DNA from: Scatophagus argus
Lineage: Eukaryota; Chordata; Actinopteri; Scatophagidae
Length of the DNA stretch: 64,000 nt
Direction: 5' to 3'
Assembly: GCF_020382885.2 (NCBI RefSeq)
Contig: NC_058502.1
Span: 9,371,501 to 9,435,500, forward strand
Shown: one piece after another, positions 54,001 through 64,000 of the stretch
How positions within the stretch are numbered: the stretch's first letter is position 1
How the letters are laid out: each line of letters opens with the position of its first letter
The notes under the pieces: model-generated
The model's database searches: none
What the model was told of the DNA's origin: nothing
What the model saw: the letters and a program-made list of their open reading frames with translations, nothing else
Position numbers and translations under genes: made by a program

Positions 54001-55479
54001 TAACTCTTGGCAATAGAGCAAATAAGCATATTTCCCAAAATGTCCAAGTACTTTTTTAATCTATGTTTATCTTATCCATGTTTAATATCTGCTATAATTT
54101 TTTTGCATCAGTGTGATGATGGATCTTGAGATTTCAGCTTTTCAATTGGCTGGATTAGTCAATAAACATTTTTGTCTGGTTATTTTAGACTTAAATTGTT
54201 TCTTAAGTACAGGATTGTATACGATATCTGCTTTTCCTCTTCTGTCCCTGTTTTTAATCTGTACATAAAGGAGTTGGCCAAATGGCCCTACAATAATGTT
54301 ACAATATTTTAAGATATTTTTGTTATCACAATCTTGCAAGCTTGATATATTGTCCCCTTTGGTTGTTGCAGTCTTCTTAAATATTAGCTGGTTTTGCTGT
54401 ACATCTGATCCTTTGTAACCAAACCACTTCCACAATATTGCCCTCCCCTTTTCCTAACTACCATGGAGCTGGTAACAATGTTACTGTCATTTCATCCATG
54501 CTTATTTTAGCTGTGCCTAATGGTATAACATCAATACACGAACAAGTCGGAATATCAGAATTACAATAGGAATTATTTCATGATGTTAGAAACTACATTG
54601 ATGTTATTGTGAATGACAACCTGTGGCACAGCTCTGTTAGGATCTTATGGCTTGTTTCCTCTGAGCAGTGTGGTACGTTTTGGTACAGTATGATGTGCAA
54701 TTATTTGTGTTTCCCTTAGCAAAAGTCGTGAAGCATACCAAAATAAGCGAACTGTACCGTACTGGTTTTTGGCACTTTGCTGTTGGGGTACCAAGTACGG
54801 TGATATGGTATTGTATGGTTTAAGCCACACCTGCTGCCGTCCATTGATTGGTCGATAGGGAGTCGTCACCTGCGACGACATTATAATATAATACAAACAC
54901 ACTGCTGCCTTTTCTCAGACAAAACCTGCCTTCTTGCTGTGGTAATCAGCCACATTCTGAGAAGGAAGTGCATGATGAAATCCTCCATTGGTGTTAGTTC
55001 TTCTTCTTGTTTATTGTGTTCTTTGTGTTCTTAAATGATGTCACGCTACTTACCTAGCTTACGCAGCAATTGGCTTACCTTACACGCCGCCTGTCAAGTA
55101 GAGTCCCATTGGCAGTGGGTACACAAACCGTACCAAACCATACTGCACCAAACCGTTATGTAACGAATTTAATCGAACTGTTAAAGTACAGTTGACACAA
55201 CGAGAAGTAAGAGTAGTCCCTGTATAATTTTAATTAACTTGCTCAAAAGAAACAGCATTAGATATGTAATGACCTCACTAACAGCATTTGTGTGTTCTGT
55301 TTCAGTCACTGAAGGAGACATCACAGAGTAACCCGTTCTCGCGGGTGTGGTGGTACAAACTGTTTCAGTACTTTGAAGAAAACGTCAACGGCACGGTCCC
55401 TCGTAACTATCAGCTGCCGTTGTCATTGCGAGCTTTGTGGAACCGTGGAGTGAAGTACAGCAAGCTGGACATCCAGTGA
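51061..55479 (+). CDS. sgms1: sphingomyelin synthase 1, 5 coding exons
   Basis: Coding exons: 51061-51659, 51751-51868, 52366-52519, 53363-53529, 55306-55479, all GT-AG, giving 403 aa (human SGMS1 413). The enzyme moves phosphocholine from phosphatidylcholine to ceramide in the trans-Golgi, yielding sphingomyelin and diacylglycerol. An N-terminal SAM domain (about residues 5-70, LWSAEDVSKWL onward) identifies SGMS1, or its SAM-bearing relative SAMD8, rather than SGMS2; the body matches SGMS1 almost residue for residue (AFSICEINGM, RVWWYKLFQYFEENV). Six hydrophobic membrane segments follow. The catalytic triad is present as H277 (YLYSGHTVM), H320 and D324 (AHDHYTVDVV), equal to human H285, H328 and D332 with an offset of 8. 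The linker after the SAM domain is shorter than in human. Confidence 0.97.
51869..52365 (+). other. sgms1: sgms1 intron 2 (between coding exons 2 and 3)
   Basis: GT-AG intron of 497 bp containing an AAT run at about 52061-52085, followed by an attattat stretch that could pair with it. Confidence 0.75.
52520..53362 (+). other. sgms1: sgms1 intron between coding exons 3 and 4
   Basis: GT-AG intron of 843 bp. A short piece near 53199-53220 (gcagtgacatctagtggtga) resembles a motif common in fish repeats; otherwise nothing was recognised. Confidence 0.7.
53530..55305 (+). other. sgms1: sgms1 intron between coding exons 4 and 5
   Basis: GT-AG intron of about 1.8 kb. It hosts the inverted-repeat element listed separately; the rest is AT-rich and featureless. 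Confidence 0.75.
54665..55165. mobile_element. candidate MITE with imperfect terminal inverted repeats
   Basis: Left end gttttggtacagtatg (about 54677-54692) pairs with the reverse complement of the right end, ggtttggtgcagtatg (from about 55139-55154), at 14 of 16 positions; flanking ggtacg units recur at both ends. No coding capacity and no clear target duplication were found, so boundaries are approximate. Repeats of the tggtacggt type are usually hAT-like in fishes. Confidence 0.45.
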
Positions 55480-57850
55480 CCCAAGAGGACCCAAGTGCTG
55501 TCTTGACTCATCAAAGTTGGCACAGTTCGATGTAGCACGCTGTCCACTCACCTCCAGTAACAGACACATCCCTGTCCGAATGGGTAGCACTGTGACCCAC
55601 CTAGTTTTTGTTTTTTTTGTTTTGTTTTTTTGTGTTGTTTTTGTTTTCTCTCACCTTCTTTCTTTTCTGGTCTATTTGTCAATGAGCACTAATTTATATT
55701 TGTTTTTTGTCTCTTCCTCTTCGTGGGCCACACAAACAGTTTCTGCTTTTGTACCAGATCTATGAAGCATTTCGATGAACTTCTAAAACTCAAACTGCTT
55801 TTTGGCCATAAGGACTCCGTTACTTTGTTTCTTTCCCTGACTGTATAAAACCATAGTTAATGTCTTCATGTTCTTATAAGATTTTTTAGTGCAAATGGTA
55901 TCCAAATGGTAACCAAAATGCCATAAGCATTTTTTTCCTCTTTTTTTTTTTTTATAGCAGATTACTTTTTTGTAAACTGTCCTTGCTAAAACGAGTCAAA
56001 GGTGCAAAAAATAATTTTTTAAGTATGTCAAACTTTATTTTTCAAAAACAAATGATGTCCAAGAAAAGATTTTTAGATTTTTACCTTTTTCAAGATGGAT
56101 AACAGAGCATAAGAATCTAATGTGGTATAACATTATTCCAGTGCCTTTCTTAGCTTGATTGTAAAACAGTTCAAGTACCGTGTGTCTTGTCTCCCTCTGC
56201 TGCGGCCGTGACAACGCAGTACGAGGTGGTACTTAGTTAAGTCTCAATCCCTTGAATGTAAAAACAGCTATGCCAGCCTTACCAGAAAAATTGGTTTTTC
56301 CAAAATTAAGTGCAGTGAGCAAAATGTCCCATTTATTTATCGATGCTTTATGATGTCAGTTTGTGTTTAGTTGGTTAATGCTTTTCTGACGGGAAAAAAA
56401 TGACTGTTAATTGTATCTCTTATGTCTTTAACATTTCATTTTTACCAACCAGTCTTTAACCAGAACCAGCCGCGATCAAATCCTAATCAGTGATGCTCCG
56501 TCGTCTGTTGACGCCACCACGTCTGCTAAAGTTTAACTTTACAACTCAGCATTATCTGTTAAACATCGCTGCGCCAAAGAAAACGGCGGAAAAAAATGTC
56601 TCAGACATGTATAGTCAAGTTTTTCTGGAGCTCACAGTCTTTTGCATCATTGCTGCATCCTATTTGCTCAGGAGATAATGAGCCCCTCTCTTGTTCCCCA
56701 CATAGAGTCCAATTTTGAAATCAGAATTATCTTCATGGGTGTCTTGTCTTGTAACCCTTTTTATCGGTGAGATCTAGAGGAGAACGTTCCATGTGTCACT
56801 TGTGCTGAGTTTAGGGAATGTCAAAGTTGTGAAAAACGGAAGCTTCAGGCAAAGTTTCTGAGCATGTCTTTGCTTTAATCTGTGCGTATTTTGTATGGTT
56901 TGTCTTGTGCTAAATCAAGCTACTACAGTTCAAAAACAGTCAGTTTTCTGCATTGGCTTTTCAAGTGCAACACCACAACAGTTTTCTATCTAAAGATAGG
57001 TACTTATGTGTAGGGAACAAGCTGAACCACGATGCACAGAGCTTCTGATATTTCTGGCCATATGTGTGCAAACATAACATTTCCATGAATGTGAAAATGC
57101 GTCCTTATTGATGGTCCTAATCATGTACATTGTCTAGGTTTTTTTTTTTTTTTTTTTTTGCCCTTTTATGTGCAACTATGACTGAACCATAAAGAACATT
57201 ACTGCACAAGTTCGTCTATGTGGAAAGATTTATAAATATGAAACAATAACTTCTAATTAAACAGACTAGTTTTGATGAAGAAAAACTGCACTAAGCTTTA
57301 GATTATACAGATTCCAAATAAATAATAATACTGATAATGTGATTCATTTCTTTAAACCTTATCAGGAGGGGGAAGCGAGTAAAACATTATTTTTAGTGTG
57401 AACTAATGATACCTTTCAATGTCAAGTCTTTCAAGTCTTAACGTTTGAGACAAGTTATAGCACAGGCTTACCCTCCTTCCTGTAGCATTGTCCAGTCATT
57501 TCACTTCCATGAAGAACGATTTGTTAGTTTCTGTAAGAGCACAGCAGGTTCCTCACGTATGGCCATATTTTGACTTGAGATAATGTTTTAACTAACGGTC
57601 CAGACACAGCTCTCTAATAATGTTTGAGGGCTCTGATGAGGATTACGGTTAGAGTTAATATTTGTTTTCTAGTTTGCCAATCAAGTCAGGTTTTTTTTTT
57701 TTTTAATTGTAAAATGGAAGTCATCTTGTATGTTTCTCTGTAACCCCTTCCCACTTTGTCCCTTTTTGTGAGTATACAAGATGTTTGTAAGATATGGTAA
57801 AGGATTATACTTGGGATGCTTTTGAATAAAACATTTTATTATAATGTATT
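55480..57850 (+). other. sgms1: sgms1 3' UTR
   Basis: About 2.4 kb after the TGA. It is AT-rich with several T runs (near 55605-55640, 55940-55955, 57140-57160 and 57690-57702). It ends at a canonical AATAAA at 57825-57830 followed by a T/G-rich stretch. Confidence 0.75.
57825..57830 (+). terminator. sgms1: polyadenylation signal of sgms1
   Basis: AATAAA hexamer with downstream TGTATTTGACTTG-like sequence. No other plus-strand hexamer was preferred nearer the expected transcript end. Confidence 0.7.
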
Positions 57851-60800
57851 TGACTTGCTGTAAGACATTGTTTTGTTTATCACGGTCTGATTTTCTTACA
57901 TTCTTACTGTGTCAGCTGCCAGAAGATGACGTCATGGCAGACTCACTACCAGCCAGCAGGTGGACACACTGAGTTGCACAAATAAAGACCCCTATGGTAA
58001 GGGGTGGGCTCTCATTCCAAAAAAGTGTTTTTGCTTCCAGTATGCATTTATATTCTCCACCTACTGCAAGTATGTCTGACATTTTTAGCCCTATTAACCC
58101 TTCAAACACATCTCACTCATGTTTCGAACTTTACTAGTAACCTCTGTCCTCATCTACGCAGGTGGTCATAGTCAGCTGAACATGAGGTTTTTGAATAAAC
58201 ACACCACCCACCCACACACACACACACACTCACGCTTTTTCACAGTTTTCCAGCCCTCTGCAGTCACTGTTATAATATATCCAATACACAAGTCATAGTA
58301 ATGACTAAGAGTGCCTGAATCAAATATTTCTCTGTGGGATTGAATATTCATTACTAAATGAGTAAGACGGTTAAAGCTTGGAAAAAATACATCATTATTC
58401 ATTTTAAATTTAACACTCAAAAACAAATCGGACCTCAGTCATCATCACAACCCCACATGCATTTTGATTCTAAGGTTGTTAATCCTGTTCAGTGCACAGA
58501 CATGTGCAGCATGGCTGTTTTCAAGTTAGGATGGTACAGACAAAATGGTTGAACTTTGTCCCAAAAGTTAGTGCTCACATGGGACGCCGTCACTCACAAG
58601 AGAAAAGGCTTTCTGTGCCTTTAGGGCAGCCAAAATTTAAAGTTAGCTCCCAGCTTGCACCCAATTTCACTCAGGGAATGAAACTGTGAATGTATTCTGG
58701 GAAATCTAACAAGCACATGTCCAAAAAATCTTATCTGGCAAATTAAACTAATTGTAATCTGGCCGTGACAGCCTCTAGAGATATGAGAGAGTCGAATGAA
58801 TCTAATTAGATCACGACCTCAGCTGTTGATAAATTGTTACTAAGGGGTTTGAGTCACCTCAGGCGTTTTCCTCCCGCTAAAAGAGCAAGAGGGTCCTCAA
58901 AAATCCTTGGATGAAAAGGGGCATATATTTATATATATGTCAAGCTGGATCCTCGACCAGCTGGAGAATTTGCTGGCACCCTGGAGAGCCTGTGCTGGTC
59001 CGCCAAGCCAAACTCCTACACACTACTACTGTACACAATCAAATGTGGGAGCGGGAGGGGTGAGTCCCTGCTCTAAACATCTTCTAGTTTCAGTTGACTT
59101 CATTAAATAGACCACAGTGATGCCCTCAAGATAGTTCACTAAGCTATCAGCTGAAAATATTTTAATTAGACAGGTGTGCAGTCTGTACTGTGGACAGCAA
59201 ACAGGATGCATTACTAACCTTGCATTTGATTTGAGTACCCATCCAGGGCAGTGAAATATTTTTGTGCGTTGCACTTTTTTGAGTCTGGAGGTTGCAGAAG
59301 TTAGGCATTATCCAGAGTGTCTTCTGTAAATGATTTTACAACATGAATAATGTGTAAGCTTGTGTGAAAACACAGCCTCTGCTCTGGCGCAGTCCAAACT
59401 GCAGCAGCCTGTTTTCCAATCTGCTCTTCTTTCTCTACGTTTCACTGTCCGCCGATCATTCTCAAGAAATGTTCTACTCGTTGTGCCTCAATACGTGAAA
59501 ATTCAGCATCAACTTTATTTTTTCAGATACACAATGGCATCACAATGCACGGTCTGCTGCTATTGAACAAAATACCCTCCTGCAAGGTCGCGCAGCCAAA
59601 AGAAACAACAGTCTAATTCATGGGTTCACAAGCAAATTCTATTCTAAGCAGTGCTGCAGTCTTTCACTGTAATACCATACTTAGTCTGTGAAGGTAATGT
59701 TGTTGGAGTGCAAATGGATTTTTGTCTATTAATGGATGGCTCAGAAAGTGGGTGGTATGAGAAAGAGGGATTTGGGTAATAAAACTGCCATAGTGTGTAC
59801 AGTCCATGTTCTGGACTATAGCCTTTATCGCCCCCTGTGTTTGTGATAGCTGGACTTGTTAAAGGATAGAAAGGTACACACACATTCATGCAAGTCCAGT
59901 GTTTCTTGATGATGCCTTGTAATGATGAATAAGTTGTCAATTTGAGTTCACCTATTGAATTGATGAATAAATTATGTGAATTATTAGCAAACAGTTTCTT
60001 AGTTATGCGTTCAGGAGTTGCAAAGGCCACCTGGTGAATAATGTCCAGTATTCTTTGTCTTTAAGCTCTGGTTTTGGTCCCCACCAACAGATCTGGCTTT
60101 CTAGCTGCTAGAAGCTCCACTGTGTTCACCATTTAGTCCTTTAACTGTGTCTGTCTGCAGTTTGGCGGTGAGTAGGTACTGCACAGTGAATCTTTAGGTT
60201 TTTTGTTTTTCATAGAAAACAACTGCTGGCTGCAGCCAAAAACAAATCTATGAGAGTGGTTAAACAATAAGCTGAAACTCACTGTAAAACTCTGTAAAGT
60301 GGAGGGGAGCAAAAGGTTTCAGCAATAATTATCTGTGGCTTCATCAGTACAAGCAACCTCTTTCACACTGATCATTTGTTTTAAAGATGTAAATTATAGG
60401 CTACAATTTTACACATTTACAGCTTAATGTCCTCTGTGTTGTTTTGGTTCACTTTAATGCAGCAACAGATTTGAACGACAGCAAGAAAAGGCTAAAACAG
60501 CAACTTTCCAAAACACCAAGATAAATTTTTATATATCTTTCATCGCCAACTATTTCTGAGAGGCATCAAGGTCATTACAGAAACAACACTGTGCAATTTG
60601 GGTGCCTCTTTTCATTTCCAGTTTCCTCTCAGGAGACCTGAAATGATCGAAGCACTCAGAACGGCCCAGAATGAACATGACTGCTGCTGCTGAAGACACT
60701 GACGGATGTAATGATGATAGTTATTGTCATCACACACACCATTATCAGGGCTGGTAGGATGTAATGCCACCCCCTTCACCATCAGTTCTCCACACACATC

Positions 60801-63800
60801 TCAAGAGGCCGTGAAATGAGCAGAGTTTAAAGATCCGTGTCATTCCCCCTCGCTAACCACTGAAGTTTATCCTTGCTTCAGCGCTTGCTCATCTTTCTAC
60901 GCTCTGTCAGTTGGGCCAGCACCGCCTCCAGCCTCTGACCACTTGAAACTGCATTGCAATTTCAGAGTATCTGCCACTGGAGAGGTGACTCAGAAACTGG
61001 CAATCATATCAGCCAAATATGACAAGGTGATGATTTTAAGTGGTGGAGGTCGTTCCCCAGCCATGTCGTGATCTGAGAAGGTCTTAAGCTTGAAGTCAAA
61101 TTCCAGCTCAGGCTGTGCTGTTAAGGATACACTATGTGACTTTGCTTAGTCTACCTTCTGTTACCATAAAAGTTTTGGATGGAGTCCCCGTCCGAGCTGG
61201 AATTGTCTCAGAGAATGACATACTGTGTGATATAACAAGTCAAAAGTCAATTAACGCCAACTGAGGGGACAGTCTCATGACTGATGGAAACAGTTTCTGT
61301 GCCATCTGTCTGCGGTCCTTGCCACCAGTGCTGGCACAGCAGATTGAACAAAGAGGGGCATCCTCAGTCATCTTATCACTCCACCTGGAAGGCAAATGCA
61401 TCATCCTTGAACAGACACTTTGGTTTGTTAGAAGTTTGGAAATAGACCATGTTCCTGACAGGTCCGAGTGAGAAGTTGGCAAACTGATTCTTCTCAGGTC
61501 CAGGTTGTCCAAAGAGTCACTTGGACAGAGACCACCCTGCTGCTGAACTGTGGCTTAAATGGCATCTGTTGAACACAGAAATAGTGTTAGTCAGAAATAG
61601 AGTAGTTTGTCCCACCATTTCAATGACATACTAATATATGCCTTCTAATAAAGAGTAACTTTTCACCCAGTTGAAAAGCACTGTGTCCCTGGAGTTTCAG
61701 TTTCAAGCTTGTTTCACTTCAGACTGCAGCGGGCCTCACTGACAGGTGTGGTTGGGTGTGGTAACCAGGCCCAGCTGTGATGGATGGGTTCTTGGATTTC
61801 ACCTGTACTTCATCTAATTAAACCACTGGAGGTCAGCAAAAACAAAAATTTCAAGCGACTTTGTTATTTAAAACTTTAAAACCACCTGGAAAGGTGACAA
61901 GCTGTAAACGTAACATTATGGATATGTTGACATAAATATGATGAATAAGATTATAGACGATAAATAGCTGATAAAGCAAAGACAAATTGTTTTCTTTGAC
62001 TTAACAAGTGCAGCATCTACACTCCGATACAGTAGGTGGCAGAATGTCCCTTTAAAGTAGGTTTGTAATCTACCAATAAAGACAGAGAAGAAGAAGGAGA
62101 AAAAGAAGATGAAAAAGAAGAAGACATCAACTGCTGCATTTGTATAGAGTGTAGACCAGTTTCAGGGGAAGACAACACGACTGCAACTTCCAATACGTAT
62201 TTTGCAAGGGTTCCCTATTCAGATATCAATCTGAAACAGAACAGCATTTCTGGTTACCTGACAGATGCAAGTCCTTTTAGCTCTGTTTGGTCTCTGTCAG
62301 CTCCTGAGGAAAATGTTTCACTCTTAAGCTGTTCATTACGTTCATCACGATCATTATATGTTGAGTCAGAATCCGGGCCTGAATGGACTTTAAAAGGCAC
62401 ATCACCGGGGAATCAATCCATACAGAATGATTTTGAAACATGGCAGCTGACTGGAACCCCCTCCTTTGACCATTCTGGGTGGTTTTGTGAGTAGCACTGA
62501 CGGTGTTTTTGGTATTAGTTTATTTGTGTGCTTTGTTTTCGTCCGTGCTGCTTGACTGGCTACTACACATGGATCATTTTCTGACGCCAAAGGCCTCAAA
62601 AAGCCACAGTGACAGAGCTGCCTTTGATCCAAGGTGTCACCCTGACTTTTTTGAGCTTTTGGCATTTGGATGCTATGAAAGAAGAACAAAGCTTTGGTCA
62701 GCAGACAGGGAAACAGGGAAATGTCAACGATAAGTACAATAAGTATAGACGCTTACATAACCCTGTATGTGGCTGTCATATTGGCTCCATAAGTCACAAC
62801 ATTATCAGGGACAGAATAACGACCATACAGAGAGAGTGCTGAGGCTATTAAAGCAGGTAAACAGACACCCTGCATGAAGTGTCCTTGAACAAAATACTGG
62901 AGCACTACCAACTTCACGGGATCCTCCTCTACTGTTCAGCAGAGCACGAAAGCACACAGCTGAAGAGATCTCAGCCCATCAAAAAATCCTCGAGACAGCT
63001 GTTATTTTGAACATCTCGTTCTGAATTTGTCATCTTTGAAAGCCAAAAGGAAACATTGTGTCCTGATGTCTGATGTTCTCTAACTGCTCAATTCGGGGAT
63101 TTTAAAAACTTAAAAGCAGGGTCTGTAAAAGCAGGTTCAGTCACTGTTTCATCTTTATTGTATTTTTTTAAAAGCTGATTTATGTACCTGATCCTCTCAA
63201 GTCCTCTTTGTTAAGTAATCATGCTTCTTAGTTTTGCTCTGCTATATAAAGGCAGAAGAGGAGTTTGTGTAGCAACTCCTGAAGATCATATTAAAAAAAA
63301 AAAAGAAACATATGCGTTTGGCATTGCTTAAGAGGCGAAGAGAAACAAGAAACGCTGCAGTTGAAATCTAAATCTACGCTGGCTGTTGAGCTTGTCCACT
63401 GAGTGATGCTGTTTGTCTTGATGAGCATGTACGAGGTCAAAGGGTTGCCATAATGGAGACCTGCACGACTGATTTACTGCAGCACACGCAAATGAAGAGT
63501 GATCATGCTTGCAACATGAAGACTTGTTGTGTGCTGTGTTTCCCGGCAGCCGTGCCTGACTGCGAGCCAGATATCTCCAAGCGCTCCTTCAGGCTGAGTC
63601 ATCCACCAGTCTTTTTTTTTTTTACTTTCACAGTGGCAAACATTGGTATGCTCCCATGCAGAAAATGCAGTGAGATTTTTTTTTTTATTGCAATTGCAAA
63701 GTCATGGGGGCTTGTCTTGACTAAATGCAGGGTGAGAATACTTGTTATGTAACACGGGCAAAGATTCATCCAAGCATCTATGAAGAGCGTCTCTTTGTTT

Positions 63801-64000
63801 CTGTTAATATCTCTCACACTCTGCCGTGATATCCAAGAAAGAGATGACCTCTCAGCTTGTGCATATTATATTAGTGATTTGTTGCCTCTGGAGGCCTGTC
63901 CAGTTATTCTGGGTGAGCTCCTCTGGCGCCATGTGATGTCGATTGGAAATGAAGAGGGCGTCACTGGCTACTAGGCAACTGCAACTCGGCGCAAATTAGC
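57851..64000. other. intergenic region, no gene recognised
   Basis: About 6.1 kb of AT-rich sequence. It contains a short CA-rich run near 58200-58231, a T run near 63614 and the repeat fragment at 62008-62130. Open frames on both strands (for example 59644-60030 minus, 62402-62689 minus, 63453-63752 plus) have no recognisable family, no convincing splice context and no compositional bias. Exons of a gene starting beyond the window cannot be excluded. Confidence 0.55.
62008..62130 (+). repeat. dispersed repeat fragment ending in a GAA-rich run
   Basis: The order acagtaggtggcagaatgtc, then taccaataaagacagagaag, then a degenerate AAG/GAA run resembles a common fish repeat tail. The call is by resemblance only; no second copy lies in the window. 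Confidence 0.4.

Noticed and set aside
59644-60030. 128-codon minus-strand open frame downstream of sgms1
   Set aside because: No recognisable domain and no flanking exons; length alone is not convincing in this much sequence.
62402-62733. Overlapping open frames on both strands near 62.5 kb
   Set aside because: Neither translation resembles a known family. Opposing frames of similar length suggest chance lack of stops.

Overview
This is a nuclear window from a teleost (ray-finned fish) genome. The genes are split by GT-AG introns, encode vertebrate proteins, and sit among AT-rich non-coding DNA with repeat types common in spiny-rayed fishes. I could not assign a species. I saw no rRNA gene, functional tRNA gene, CRISPR array or prokaryotic-style operon.

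Layout, left to right: (1) 0.2-11.9 kb, minus strand: pten, complete with nine coding exons, a ~2 kb 3' UTR and a leader carrying an 81-codon upstream ORF. (2) 12-14.3 kb: intergenic. (3) 14.3-24.8 kb, minus strand: papss2, complete with twelve coding exons; the product makes PAPS, the universal sulfate donor. (4) 25-27 kb: a cluster of dispersed-repeat fragments and a microsatellite. (5) 27.1-31 kb and 32.6-35.8 kb, minus strand: two complete tandem copies of a minpp1-type inositol polyphosphate phosphatase, five exons each and both predicted at 465 aa. (6) 37.6-57.9 kb, plus strand: sgms1 (sphingomyelin synthase 1), with a probable non-coding first exon, a ~13 kb first intron that hosts an hAT transposon, five coding exons and a ~2.4 kb 3' UTR with a clear poly(A) signal. 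(7) 57.9-64 kb: no gene recognised.

The minus-strand order minpp1-papss2-pten matches human 10q23 (MINPP1-PAPSS2-ATAD1-PTEN), except that ATAD1 is missing between papss2 and pten and minpp1 is duplicated. sgms1 lies head-to-head with the minpp1 pair; its human orthologue is on the same chromosome but far away. The genes share no pathway in the operon sense. By family, three touch phosphoinositide/inositol-phosphate or sphingolipid chemistry (PTEN on PIP3, MINPP1 on inositol polyphosphates, SGMS1 on ceramide and phosphatidylcholine), but the linkage is inherited synteny.

The most notable signal is the minpp1 pair. Two blocks, including intron 1, are nearly identical between copies while neighbouring exons are clearly diverged, which points to gene conversion. 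Inside one such block the downstream copy has changed the catalytic HAE motif to HAD. Also notable are a repeat-encoded expansion of the PTEN C2-domain loop and an 880-bp hAT element with a perfect 8-bp target-site duplication and a decayed BED-finger transposase fragment. I found no clearly novel multi-gene system.
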